Part shown: positions 45,700 through 56,534 of the stretch, piece by piece | How the letters are laid out: each line of letters opens with the position of its first letter | Numbering within the stretch: position 1 is the first letter of the stretch | DNA from: Bombyx mori | Lineage: Eukaryota; Arthropoda; Insecta; Lepidoptera; Bombycidae | Length of the DNA stretch: 64,000 bases | NCBI RefSeq assembly: GCF_030269925.1 | Contig: NC_085131.1 | Coordinates: 10,525,501-10,589,500, forward strand | Reading direction: 5' to 3' | Notes under the pieces: model-generated | Databases searched by the model: none | What the model saw: only the letters and a program-made list of their open reading frames with translations | Told to the model about the DNA's origin: nothing | Program-made: the position numbers and the translations under genes

Positions 45700-46152
45700 C
45701 TAGTGGTCCGCTGGTAGTCGAAATTCGACTATAACTAATGGAAATTATAAGTTTGTACACTATTATGATTCTATTGTCAAGGGCTAATATAATTCTTTTT
45801 AATCCCAGATTTCGTCAAGACTACACTAATAGAAATATTAATAAAGAGAAAACAATATTTAATCTATTCTCAATTTGACAGACTATAACTGACAGATTGC
45901 AAAGAAAAGTTTGACAATATACTTCAATGCAATAAACAAATAGTATGCATGCGTGTGTGTGTCAAATACATGGTAGTGTGTGTAATGTTTTCTTTATTGA
46001 TTTAATGTATCTTGCATTATTTAAAAAAAAAATTAGCATTGTGCACTTCTTCTCTATAATCTCTATAAGTGTGGAAAATTTCATACTCCTCCGTCCGCGC
46101 AATTTTCGTAAAAAGGGATACAAAGTTTTTGCTTCACGTATTAATATATAGA
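45700..46152 (-). mobile_element. Non-autonomous Helitron, family H1
   Basis: On the minus strand: starts TCTATATATTAATACGTGAA (46152), holds the conserved GCGCGGACGGAGGAGTATGA segment, ends in a GC-richer hairpin region and CTAG (45700-45703) followed by T. A precedes the TC. It is better preserved than the copy at 8131-8552. Confidence 0.85.
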
Positions 46153-46159
46153 TACTTTT

Positions 46160-46738
46160 GCTGTGGAATCTCGGGCTTATAAGAATAGTGCAACGTTGTC
46201 AGTGACCACGAAATATAAATATGTACTGTTCGAAACGTCTGAAATAATTTACTAACAATAATAAATCAGACAATAAACCATCAAAGTAGTTTTAATTATG
46301 TTTTCGACTCACAAAAATTGAAATTCTCTAGTTTGTTGTATAACATAGATTAAACATACCAATTTTTTTTGTTGTTGTTGTCTATACTTAAAAAAAGAAC
46401 AACGTTTGTTAATTTAAGAAGCCTCAAATTTCACGACAGATTAATGATATTGGATATGATAATATTATATAGAACAGATCCGCACCATTCTCATCCTAAA
46501 TGAATATTTTCTGGAATACAACAAACGGACAACTAAAGAAGTAAAAATAATGATTTGTACAAGTGTGATAATTAAAATTTACAAATTTTTCATAACAAAT
46601 CATTCATACGATCACAATGTATAATTTAGGTAAATTATTTTGTGTTTTAAACTTGACTATGTCCATGACTTTAATTAATACGTATTTCTGTATTTAGTTT
46701 AACTATTTTTTAATTTGATCTTAATTCTTATGAGCACT
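46160..46738. other. Unique A+T-rich intron sequence
   Basis: No repeat, ORF or motif of note. Confidence 0.5.
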
Positions 46739-46740
46739 TT

Positions 46741-46985
46741 TTACTGGTGGCAGGACCTCTTGTGAGTCCGCACGGGTAGGTACCACCACCCCGTTTATTT
46801 CTGCCGTGAAGCAGTAATGCGTTTCGGTTTGAAGGGCGGGGCAGCCGTTGTAACTACACTGAGACATTAGAACTTATATCTCAAGGTGGGTGGCGCATTT
46901 ACGTTGTAGATGTCTATCAGCTCCAGTAACCACTTAACACCTGTGGGCTGTGAGCTCGTCCACCCATCTAAGCAATACAAAAAAA
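46741..46985 (+). mobile_element. Bm1-type SINE (plus)
   Basis: ACTGGTGGCAGGACCTCTTG to AAGCAATACAAAAAAAAC; 5'-truncated, with a 3-bp deletion at the CACCAGGTG block. Confidence 0.85.
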
Positions 46986-47447
46986 AACTTAAAGCGTTAT
47001 TGATGTAAAGCAATTAATTATTCAACAAAACAATTAATCATTTTGTAGGCCCATTCCCTAACGCTAAGCACAGACTACGGGCCGCGGCGCCAAATGAAAT
47101 TACACATCACTAATAGCCACTTACGAGTTTTAAACACCATCCCACTTGTCGATGACTTTTCGATGCCACATGTTCCCCCTTATCTGAATCATGCTGGAGA
47201 CATTAAAACGTGGATATCATTACTGACATTATCGCACAGTTCGAGTAACAAACAAAGAATGAGTAATATTATATCTGCAACTACGCCCACAGTACGATAA
47301 TGCTATTGAAATACGCCTTAACATGTTATCGGATACGTCGGGGTAAAGTTTAGTATAACGGTCGCTCGAGTCGACTTGAATGGGTTTTTACGTTCAGGAT
47401 AAACGATTTACACGTCCTTAGCAATCCCCTAATCATCTTACTAGACG

Positions 47448-47985
47448 CCTGAATTCCTAACACTAGGAGCAGGCTTAGGGACCCTGGTAAACGTATTCGT
47501 CGAAGAGTTGGTTGTGGAACCTAACCCATAATACCAGCTCGCTGAGTCTCTCGCGACTCTTGTGTTTTTTATTTATTGCTTAGATGGGTGGACGAGCTAA
47601 ACATCTACAACGCAAATGCGCCACCCACCTTGAGATATAATTTCTAAGGTCTCAAGTATAGTCACAACGTCTGCCCCACCCTTCAAGCCGAAATGCATTA
47701 CTGCTTCACGGCAGAACCTACCCTGTGATGGTACCTACCCTCGCGGACTCACAAGAGGTCCACCAGTAATAACGCAAATTATAATTTTGCGGGTCGCGAT
47801 TTCGATGTGACAGTAAATGCATTCGCGAAGCAGCAGCTCTTGAGCTATTATTAGGTATTCTTCGAAGTCGTCCTAGAAGCTGTCGACAAATCCCTACCTT
47901 CATAAATGCGCCCAGTCCGCACTCCCCCAACTATCGTAGTGAATCTGGAAAGGCCTAAAAAGCACAAGTAATCCTTCCTTTCTAA
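47448..47985 (+). mobile_element. Retroposon family 1 copy split by a Bm1
   Basis: The left part 47448-47563 (ACTAGGAGCAGGCTTAGGGA to CTCGCTGAGTCTCTCG) and right part from 47795 (CGATTTCGATGTGACAG, GCGAAGCAGCAGCTCTTGAG) are collinear with family 1. The gap is filled by a minus-strand Bm1. The hairpin core was broken by the insertion. Confidence 0.75.
47564..47794 (-). mobile_element. Bm1-type SINE nested in family 1
   Basis: TTTTTATTTATTGCTTAGAT to AATTATAATTTTGCGGGT, with two short deletions. It is younger than its host element. Confidence 0.8.
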
Positions 47986-47999
47986 AAACACAGATGTTT

Positions 48000-49760
48000 A
48001 AAGAAAAACGTACACGCAATACCTGTCTAATCAGCAACGGACAGAAGCGCACTCAAAGATGCAAAAAGACGTGTAATTATTTAAACACTTAATTTACTTA
48101 TACATATAACAGGGCCGTCATCGACACGAGTGCCAATTAAAAAACACCCCAACACTAGTGACGCACAGAGCGGCTAAGGATCCATATGTGGATCTGTGAC
48201 AACATATTTGAGTCATTTATTAAAGGTATAAAAATTAAAAAAACGTATGATATATGTAGCTCTCGAAGGTAATCCAATGTAATTCGTTCGTAAGAATTTT
48301 ATTGCGCCAACGATTCGTAGCGTCAAAAAAATTCCATCTCCGCAACTAGCTCATCATTTGCAGAACGTGAAAAACTGAATTAGTCTATCTGAATGCGAGT
48401 CGTAAGTAATTAGCCCCGGGAGACACTCGTTCCGTTCGCTCTCGTAAGCGGAGCGAACCGAAGATAGAGCCGCCACGAGAGCTAAAATGACTAATCAAAT
48501 CCTTTCCAGCTCTCGACGGGGTTCGAGGGCCTTTTTATTCGCATTGTGACATGAAGTGTCAACTGTAGACTACCTACGTACGTCGAGTACTGTAAAACAA
48601 AAAAAAAACATGAGATTTCATTGCAGCCGGTTGCGATTTTTTCGCTTTTGCCTAATAAAAAAAAATAAAAAACGTTACGTCACTTTAGAACACCAAATAT
48701 TAATCTTATTAACTAACATCAAGATTTTCATTATTATTCCCTTTGTCATTCTCACCTAGAGCTTGGCAAAGGATATATTATTTATGTTCTAATGCGATTT
48801 TGTTAGACATTTTACGATCGCTCGTATGACGTTAAACCTTCTTGAGAATAATAGCTTTTAGGAAACGAGGCTATGGTAAAGTTGACGAATGAAGTTCCGA
48901 AATGAGGTGTGCATACATTTTGTACAAGTTTCCTTTCGTCTAGTTTAGTCTAGTATTTCATTCCTGTTTTTCTACGGCTCTTATTGGCTCACAGATATTG
49001 TTTTCTCGATTTAAATCGAATGACATACGGCCATAACTTAAAACATTCAAATACAAAATAGTTTTTATACAGGCTTATTTTCAAGAAAATGCACAAGGTA
49101 TCACTAATTAAATACATACTAACGAATGAACGATACATATAAGAGCAAATAGGTATTCTAGTTTTTTGATCTACATCTCTTATGAACGAAAGACGATTAA
49201 TTTAAAGGTTATGTTAACATAAAGATTAAGTTTTGACTTTTTGGCGCGAACGCGAGGAGTGTTTGATTTCTCTGGTTTATGTTATTTTGTCTATTTAGTG
49301 TTTCTTCAGGTTTCAATGTGTAATAACGGTGATTTATTAACTGTTTAATATCTGTGAAAGTGCACAAATGTGGGAAAATGAAATGCCGCTGGACGTAACT
49401 TTTCGGGATCCTCCAAAAAGTCCACTGAAAAAATTTCAGTCAATGACCACCATTTTACTGAGATTATATTTCATCCCATATCATTTCATTTCATTTCATC
49501 CCAGTTGATTAATGTCTCAAATTAATCATTTTCATTTCATTTCATTTCACTCCATATTATCATTTTTCAGAAAATTAAGAATATTAATTAAATAAGACAT
49601 GACTTAAAAGTCTTACTTATCAGGTCATAAAATCCCTTAAAAAAAAAAAGATTAAGTTTTCAGCCTTTACGACTTGCATATCTATAAAGTAATATTACCA
49701 TTTATTTATTTATAAACGCTTAAACGAACACATATTAAAGAATTGTTTTTAATCGTTCCA
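48000..49760. other. Unique intron sequence before coding exon 3
   Basis: Repeat-free over 1.7 kb. A GC-rich block at 48414-48500 contains the stem GTTCGCTC/GAGCGAAC and TAATTAG. A (TTTCA)n-like run lies at 49475-49555. No ORF of substance. Confidence 0.5.
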
Positions 49761-49761
49761 G

Positions 49762-49906
49762 AGAGTTCTACTACATCCAAATGGAGAAGTACGCTCGGCA
49801 AGCGATCAGCGAAGGTCTGAAGGCGGCCGAGGACCTGCATGTTGCCGGTGACTCTGAACTTTACAGAGTCCTCAACTTGCATTACAACAGAAATAACCAC
49901 ATCGAG
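49762..49906 (+). CDS. pros: Prospero, coding exon 3 (middle of Homeo-Prospero domain, residues 867-914)
   Basis: The exon begins with one nucleotide that completes Arg866, then encodes [20 protein letters not shown] and continues to [18 protein letters not shown]. It carries the end of homeodomain helix 3 and the linker into the Prospero domain; [14 protein letters not shown] is invariant in the family. The upstream acceptor is TTCCAG; the donor is GAG followed by GTTAGT at 49907, slightly off consensus. The open frame runs past the donor to 49975, but those residues (VSFIEP and following) are intronic and not conserved. Confidence 0.95.
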
Positions 49907-50039
49907 GTTAGTTTCATAGAACCTATCAAACTCAACGAATCGAATATAAAAGATAATCTTTTTACATTCCATTAAATGTCATTGATGATTTAAATCCAAA
50001 TTGAAATAACGTCAAACCGGTCATGGTATAAAGAAAAGC

Positions 50040-50320
50040 ATCTGTAGTAGGACCTCTTGTGAGTCCGCACGTGTAGGTAAAACACCCTGCCTATTTCTGC
50101 CTTAAACCAGTAATGTGTTTCGGCTGGAAGAGCGGGGCAGCCGTTGTAACTATACTGCGACCTTAGAACTTAAATCTCAAGGAAGGTGGCACATTTACGT
50201 TGTAGACACAGATCATAGAAATTCTATGATCTGTGGTTGTAGATGTCTATGGGCTCCGGTAACCACTTAACACCAGGTGGGCTGTGAGCTCGTCCAACCA
50301 TATAAGCAATAAAAAAAAAC
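50040..50320 (+). mobile_element. Bm1-type SINE in pros intron 3
   Basis: GTAGTAGGACCTCTTGTGAG to AAGCAATAAAAAAAAAC. It is interrupted at 50207-50243 by a small palindrome and duplicated target. Sense relative to pros. Confidence 0.85.
50207..50235. mobile_element. 29-bp perfect palindrome with 8-bp TSD
   Basis: CACAGATCATAGAA, one A, then the exact inverted copy. GTTGTAGA stands on both sides (50199-50206, 50236-50243); uninterrupted Bm1 copies have it only once. The pattern fits a hAT-type insertion reduced to its two terminal repeats. Confidence 0.7.
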
Positions 50321-50485
50321 TGAGCCACGCACTTCACTGTGCCACTGACCGATATAAGTGGCTACAAATTACAAAAAAGTCACAGGTGGGCACAACATGA
50401 TGCTCAGCAATGAGCGATTGATTGAAGGAGGGGGAGTTTGTGGAGGAGGAGAACTGTGTATAAAATGTGATTAATATTCTTTCAG

Positions 50486-50665
50486 GTACCTTCGAACTTC
50501 AGATATGTGGTTGAGCAGACTCTGCGCGAGTTCTTCCGCGCGATCCAAGGCGGGAAGGACGCCGAGCAGAGCTGGAAGAAGTCGATCTACAAGGTGATCT
50601 CGCGGCTCGACGACCCCGTGCCCGAGTACTTCAAGTCGCCGAACTTTCTCGAACAGTTGGAGTGA
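50486..50665 (+). CDS. pros: Prospero, coding exon 4 (C-terminal Prospero domain and stop, residues 915-973)
   Basis: The exon encodes [20 protein letters not shown], then [19 protein letters not shown] and ends SPNFLEQLE with TGA at 50663-50665. This is the compact helical Prospero domain that packs against the homeodomain and masks the nuclear export signal in the family. The end matches the fly protein, so the C-terminus is complete. The exon is GC-rich, in contrast to the flanking intron and UTR. Confidence 0.95.
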   Translation, partial: VPSNFRYVVEQTLREFFRAIQGGKDAEQSWKKSIYKVISRLDDPVPEYFKSPNFLEQLE

Positions 50666-50857
50666 GCGCGGCGCCGACGCGACGCACAATAACTTTCGGC
50701 ATAACTAAACAAATTGGACGAATATTTCGCACACCAAAATTTTACGACACTCGCATTTAGGCCTTCAGATTCAAAATTATTGATTAAAAAAGTTTAATTA
50801 TAAAAGAAATTATTAAAGTAATGAAGTTTGAATACGTGGTCCGTTGGACGTCGATCG

Positions 50858-50912
50858 GCGTGACGTGGGCGTGACGTGGCGTGACGTGACGCAGGCGTGA
50901 CGTGTCGCGCCA
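50858..50912 (+). repeat. GC-rich GCGTGACGTG short repeats in proximal 3' UTR
   Basis: Four copies of GCGTGACGTG lie within 55 bp, starting 190 nt after the pros stop codon. As DNA the core TGACGTG resembles a CRE/ATF half site; as RNA it would be a GC-rich island in an otherwise A+U-rich UTR. The function is unknown. Confidence 0.6.
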
Positions 50913-51889
50913 CCGCCGTTGCGCTCTTTAGAAAATTCCTTAGGTTATAACGAGTCAGAGAAAGTTTAAGTCACCTAGAATTTTATTTCTGCACATAATA
51001 ATATATTTCGCTATATATAATTATTATTATTATTATATTATTAAGTATTATCTAAAATGGTTTTTATAGTTGTGTATATCTTAAAATCATTTATTGATTT
51101 ATTCATTAAGCAAAACGATTAATATATTAACTGCTTAAGTTTAGATTTTTTGTTGTTTTTTTTTGTCCATTTCTTTCTTTATTACCCTTGGTTCCCGTGC
51201 CTCCTGCATGCCTTCTGTTTAGTCCTTGTAGTGTATACTTTCTATTCGTAGTCTGGAATTGTCAACCTTTACCTCCGCGTAATTATTTTAGTGATAATTC
51301 ATAAAAGTTAACCATAGTAATTAGTGCAATAGAGCAGGGTTATTTTTCGATCCACAAAACGAAGAATTTCATAGATTATTTTTATACACAAAAACCGGTT
51401 TTCGTTTTCTTGCAGAGTTCTTAAATAGTATTAACAGTTCGCGTACAAAATTCGAAAATCGATTAAACATCCTAAGTTTTTATTATCGAATTGTACATCC
51501 TTGGTTCGAGTTTTATCAATAGTTCGGCACGTTCGGATCGCGGTTTCAGTTGATCCGGATTATTTGCGGGATTAGTTTCGCTCCGGATATAGGGTTAGGG
51601 TTATTCGTTTTAATAAATATACTGTTTCACAAAAAATAATAATTAAAAAATGCGCGGGAGATGCGATATGTTAAGGCGAAAGCGAAAAGCTACACGACAT
51701 ACATATATACTTCTATGTTAGGGTTTAATAGAAAAAAAATATTCTGTAACAATAACTTAGTTTCAAACTTTAAATATGCACGTATTTTCTTCGGTTTTTC
51801 CCAAGTCCTAAACATAATTAAAACCACTTTTACCTATGGGTTAATCTCTAATTTTTTATTGTCCTTTTTTTATTCCGAAACTTTACCGT

Positions 51890-52198
51890 CTTCGAATGCT
51901 GTACAGTTTTCGAATGCTTTACAGTTTTCAAATACTGTACAGTTTTCAAATACTGTACAGTTTTCGAATACTATACAGTTTTCGAATGCTTTACAGTTTT
52001 CAAATACTGTACAGTTTTCAAATACTGTACAGTTTTCAAATACTGTACAGTTTTCGAATACTATACAGTTTTCGAATACTTTACAGTTTTCAAATACTGT
52101 ACAGTTTTCAAATACTGTACAGTTTTCAAATACTGTACAGTTTTCGAATACTATACAGTTTTCAAATACTGTACAGTTTTCGAATACTATACAGTTTT
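51890..52198 (+). repeat. 18-bp tandem array with higher-order periodicity
   Basis: Seventeen consecutive ACAGTTTT anchors are spaced exactly 18 bp from 51903 to 52191, with no indels. Units differ at a few positions and form a recurring five-unit (90-bp) pattern. Because 18 is divisible by 3, two frames stay open and give repetitive peptides (QFSNTV-type and YSFQIL-type). I treat these as artefacts, not coding. The array lies in the inferred pros 3' UTR. Confidence 0.9.
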
Positions 52199-52861
52199 AG
52201 AGATTAAGCCCTAAAAGTAATGTTAATTATGTTACATCCCAACCTATAACAGATTACACTATACAAACAAACGATTTTTAATTACTTTTAATCAGACAAA
52301 TCATAAATTTAATTCCATTGTCGTGCAAAGCTTCGCAAAAGCACACCACGCGGCGGCCATCAATTTAATAGATATTTTACCCAGATCCAAAACAGAAGCA
52401 ATAGATACGAAGGCAAACATATCAATAAACCGAATCCCGACTGTTTATGTACGTCTTAAACAATATATAAGTACATATATATTCACACACACACACACAC
52501 ATGCACACACAGTTTAGTAAATACATTTACCGTAACGCACTGGGCCAAAATGTCCGAACAAAAGTGCCTTCAGAGAAACATGTTGATTTTTATACATAAA
52601 ATAATTAAAATTTAATAGCTATGGGCCCTCAATAGCACCGGATGCCCGCTGAAGCTGCCGCGTGGTGTCTTAATCTGCTTTCAGAGTACTCTATAATATA
52701 ATAACATATAGTATATAACTCATAGCACAACAATATCGCGCACCATACTTTGGCTATGGACACGTTCAAACTATAATGTGCTATATCGCATATACGGTGC
52801 GATAACGTCACTTATGCAAATTATGTAATTTTTCAGGAGAAACGTTGGTAAATTCAACATC

Positions 52862-53003
52862 TAAAGGCTTCGTCAAACAGAACGCGTACTTAGCGCGCGT
52901 CAGAGCGTGACGGCATGTCACTATAGTAGTACATCACATGTCGGCGTCATAGCGTAGCGCTCTGACGCGCGATAATTACGCGTTCTGTTTGACGAAGGCT
53001 TTA
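52862..53003. repeat. 142-bp foldback (hairpin) element
   Basis: The arms at 52862-52907 and 52958-53003 are 46 nt each and complementary with three mismatches. They begin with TAAAGGCTTCGTCAAACAG, and the loop side holds further imperfect pairing. Weaker inverted arms (about 52782-52825 and 53161-53207) enclose it, so the whole may be a nested foldback transposon. In the pros transcript it would form a long stable stem. Confidence 0.8.
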
Positions 53004-53392
53004 TTACATAATTCTTATACAGTTCTGCTAGACTATAGAAATAAAATGATAATATTTAAACTACAAACTTCATCAGTAAAAGCAAACATCTCTCTCGTCT
53101 CACTATTAAGTAATAACTAAAAAAATGTATTTTCTTATACACAGTTCTTCAGTGTTAACGAAAATTGCATAAGTGACCTTATAGCATCATATGTGCGATA
53201 TATTATTGGCTAATAAGTATACGCTGCTATACTATACGGCACTATAGTATAGCGTAGTCTGAGAGCAGTTTTGAGCATCTACCCGCGCCCGCATACATAC
53301 ACACTTACTATACTATAGATTGATAATTAGTTTGATCAGTAGACGTACGTAGCGCGGCGTGACCGTAGCTCGGAGCCCAGGCCTGGTGGTCC

Positions 53393-53446
53393 TCGACCCC
53401 ACCAGCCGTCGACCCCACCAGCGGTCGACCCCACCAGCCGTCGACC
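53393..53446. repeat. 16-bp GC-rich tandem repeat (about 3.4 units)
   Basis: The units CGACCCCACCAGCCGT, then with GCGGT, then GCCGT again, are head to tail, followed by a partial unit. Each contains or creates a SalI-like GTCGAC at the junction. The stretch is open in several frames, but no coding evidence was found. Confidence 0.75.
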
Positions 53447-54289
53447 CTGGCGACTCCAGGCCGTCGGGAACGAGCTGGTCCCCGTTCGCATATCTCAATG
53501 TATCTGTTATATGTAGTCGCCGGCCGTTGACCCCGCCACGCGGCACACAACCTCAATTCACATCTTCAGTTAAACAGACGTATTTAAATTTATTTCGCTT
53601 CTCTATATATATACATAAAACGGTAAGATAGGTAGTTTAAAAGAGATGTATACTTGTATATATAATTACGATAGTTTTATTACGGATGACACGATTTAAA
53701 CGTATAACTAACTATCTTAACGATAACTGTGTTTTGTTAGGATGCAATAGACACTGTTGATTGAGTTATCGTTTGCGGGGTTATATTTAAAAAAAAAAAA
53801 ATTCGAAAAAAAAAGAAGAAGACATTACTCCATCTTTAGTTTCGAGTAAGTTCGCGCGGGTTCCACGGTCGGCCATAGCTAAGCAAGTGTAAGCATTCTT
53901 CATTTGATATTACGTGTTTGTTAACGTTTTATTTGTAACTATTTTAACTAGTACGATAAGATAAGATGAGTACCTCAGCTTAGGATGGACCAGACGTCGA
54001 CTGGAGTGCTCGCAGTAGCAGGTTAGGTGAGACTCAGAGAGATACGGAAGCTTATTAAGACATCGACACATAGACCATTCATACAGCCTCCCCCTATTTT
54101 CCGATCACCGATTTTACGTTCGAAATCATCCCCCCGATCGGGCTTACGACGTTTGTTCAAATTTTGAACTTTCAATGCGACATGTTTAGTTCGAATTTCG
54201 CGAGTCGCAGACGTAATTAAAAACACTTTTATGTTCATTGTCATTGTTTTATTTTGGATTTTTGATTACTACGAGTATACAGTTTTCTG

Positions 54290-54450
54290 CAAGACTGCTG
54301 TGTCGAAGATCGTGAGTTGGATTCCCAAGCAAACATTCGTGTGATAAACAAGTTTGTTTGATCTTTTTCTGGGTGTTTATTATCTATAATTCTATATATC
54401 TAAACACGTTTTTAAAGTATTTATGTCAGTCTCTGGTACCCGTAACATAG
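54290..54450 (+). mobile_element. Decayed tRNA-derived SINE remnant
   Basis: ATTCCCAAGCAAACATTCGT, AACAAGTTTGTTTGATCTTT and GTCTCTGGTACCCGTAACAT are in the order of a common moth SINE. The tRNA-like head is mostly lost. It is one of the few repeats in the inferred pros 3' UTR. Confidence 0.5.
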
Positions 54451-56534
54451 AGAATCCTAAATTGAGGTAAATCGAGGCAATGACAATGACAATAACAAAA
54501 ACCCATAAAAGTAGTTTTAATTAAATCTGAGTTTAATGAGCATTTTCGGAATTTGGATAAATGTATGTTCGATCGATCAATACCCAATCACATCCACCAC
54601 TCCCAAGAACAATAGCCCGGATTCTTTTTCCACTGTTTACGTAGTTCATAGGGCATGGACGCAGTCGCCGCTGGGCTTATTCGATCCACCATCGTTCCGT
54701 TACTTGTATTTTGTTATGTTACAAATGTTATTTGTTTTATCCTTACAGTAAGCGATGACGAGGTAGAGCTAAAAAGATTTTATGAGACACGAAACGAACT
54801 CTTAAAAGTAATCACATATTTAAGTTGAGATCGTATGCTGACGAAAGCCAGTGCCGAAAACGAGTGAAAAAAAAAAAACAATATGGCGACTCGGTCGGTG
54901 TACGTCATGGATTTCTTTTTAGCTCTAAATGGTCAGTTTTTATCGTGTATTTGATTCCGTGTATATTAGGTAATTCGTTATTCCGATCTCTCCATAGTAC
55001 ATACATAAATCTTTATATTTAGAAGTGTTATCGCAGGCCACAACAACACACATTACAATAGAAAACGTATTGATTTCCACACACAGATTTTATCAACCGA
55101 CACGCCATGATTTTCGAGATACTTGGAGCCAAATCTCGTATGTTTTCGGTCCGCAAAAATCAAACAGAACGTTTTTGAATTAAGAATGTTGGTTTTCTTT
55201 TTTTTTTTTAGTCGTATATTTAAGTCCGGATTTTCAGCTATAGCTCACTGCGCATCAGCAACGAGACCACAATGGATACAGAGACGCGATCGAGCCGATT
55301 TCAATTCGTTCTGAATTCAAATAATTTTTAAGTTATTGGTTGACAATGTTTTTTTTTTTTTTTTAAATTATTCAAAATTTAAAAAGCTTAAGCCTCAAGT
55401 GAAACATCGAAATGTTTATCCACAGTGATCGCGGGTGACGCCCATTGAGAAAAGTACAAAATTCGGTGTTGTATATTAAATGCTCATGTTTGTAACTTAT
55501 ATATATATTTATATTATATGTAATGTATTTAAAGGGATTGCACGTTTTGGCGACGACAGTTCATCGTTTCATATTTTGTAAATTTAGATGATAGTTTTAT
55601 TTCTGTTCGAACGAAATTAATGTAAAATTATTTAGTTTACAAAAAAATAAAAAACGTAGTAAATGTAAAAAAATAAAATAAAAATTCTTTTGTATTTTCG
55701 AATCCGTCTACAAATGTTTGGATTTATCATTGTGAAATTGATTAAAATAAATATGTGATGATTATTTTCAAAATTATATTTAAAAAAAAAAAAAAATTAA
55801 GAATAAAAGAAGAAGATGATGAAACAATAGAATATGTAGTGTGTTCGGTTCCACGTTTGGGTATCATGGTTCCTAAATTTTTCGAAATTGTAATAGATTC
55901 TATTGTACGTAGCGTTTCATTTTTTGGATGAAGAAAACATTTAGATTTACCGAATCTAGCTGTATTTATCAATTTTTCTATACGTGAAACAAAGACCCAT
56001 TAAGAGTTACGCTGATCATTAGGTAGTTATTCGTATAAGTATCGTTCATAATATTACAAAAACAATAATAATAATATATTATATGTATATTATTATAAAT
56101 GATGGAATTAAGAAATAATTGAGCACGGAATTACTATTAAGGGAGTATAAATCCGACCCTTTCCATTTATAATTAGCAAGTAAAGCATCAGACACAGTAG
56201 CAAGAGATATTTGCTCTCGTGACGAAGTAAAATGCATCATAAATTTTGTATTTACAGTTTAATTGAATATTGAAATATTTCCATTATATCCTTGTGGTCT
56301 TAATTCACAACAGCGTTACGCATTCATTTAGGTGCGTGTCACCTAAATATCGAGGGGAGAAAGTATATTTGCGTTTTAGTGACATTTTTGCAACTTTACA
56401 GCAGAGCCATTTAGAGTTTAAAAAAAAAAAAATTTAAAACAAAAAGAAACTTCTTCAGATATTAGAATAGAGTAAACTTGATTGAAGTTAAATTAAAAAA
56501 CATCTAACTGTTGTTTTTTTTTCCTACCTATGCT

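Larger units (their letters stand above)
26992..49761 (+). other. pros: pros intron 2 (22.8 kb, U2-type)
   Basis: The donor is GTAAGT at 26992 and the acceptor TTCCAG ends at 49761. The intron splits an Arg codon within helix 3 of the homeodomain, so the DNA-binding domain depends on accurate splicing across almost 23 kb. The first part (about 27.0-35.6 kb) has no Bm1 copies and holds only a Helitron, one retroposon, one LINE tail and two foldback-like repeats. The second part is crowded with SINEs, Helitrons and LINE pieces. The SINE-poor part is the best candidate for intronic regulatory elements. Confidence 0.9.
49907..50485 (+). other. pros: pros intron 3 (579 bp) containing a Bm1 SINE
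   Basis: The donor is GTTAGT and the acceptor TTCTTTCAG ends at 50485; the intron is phase 0. A Bm1 copy occupies about half of it (50040-50320), in sense orientation, and itself carries a small palindromic insertion. The remaining 165 nt before the acceptor contain a purine-rich block (GGAGGGGGAG) near 50428. Confidence 0.9.

Noticed and set aside
49907..49975. Continuation of the exon 3 frame past GTTAGT
   Set aside because: The residues are not conserved, while splicing to 50486 restores the invariant family sequence.
51890..52198. CRISPR-like array
   Set aside because: Units are contiguous 18-mers with no unique spacers, in an animal genome.
51661..52200. 179-codon and overlapping 103-codon ORFs with repeated QFSNTV / YSFQIL peptides
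   Set aside because: They result from an 18-bp tandem array that keeps two frames open; the non-repeated part has no family similarity and lies in the inferred 3' UTR.
53308..53631. Pro/Gly/Trp-rich ORFs on both strands
   Set aside because: They arise from the 16-bp GC-rich tandem repeat in the inferred 3' UTR.
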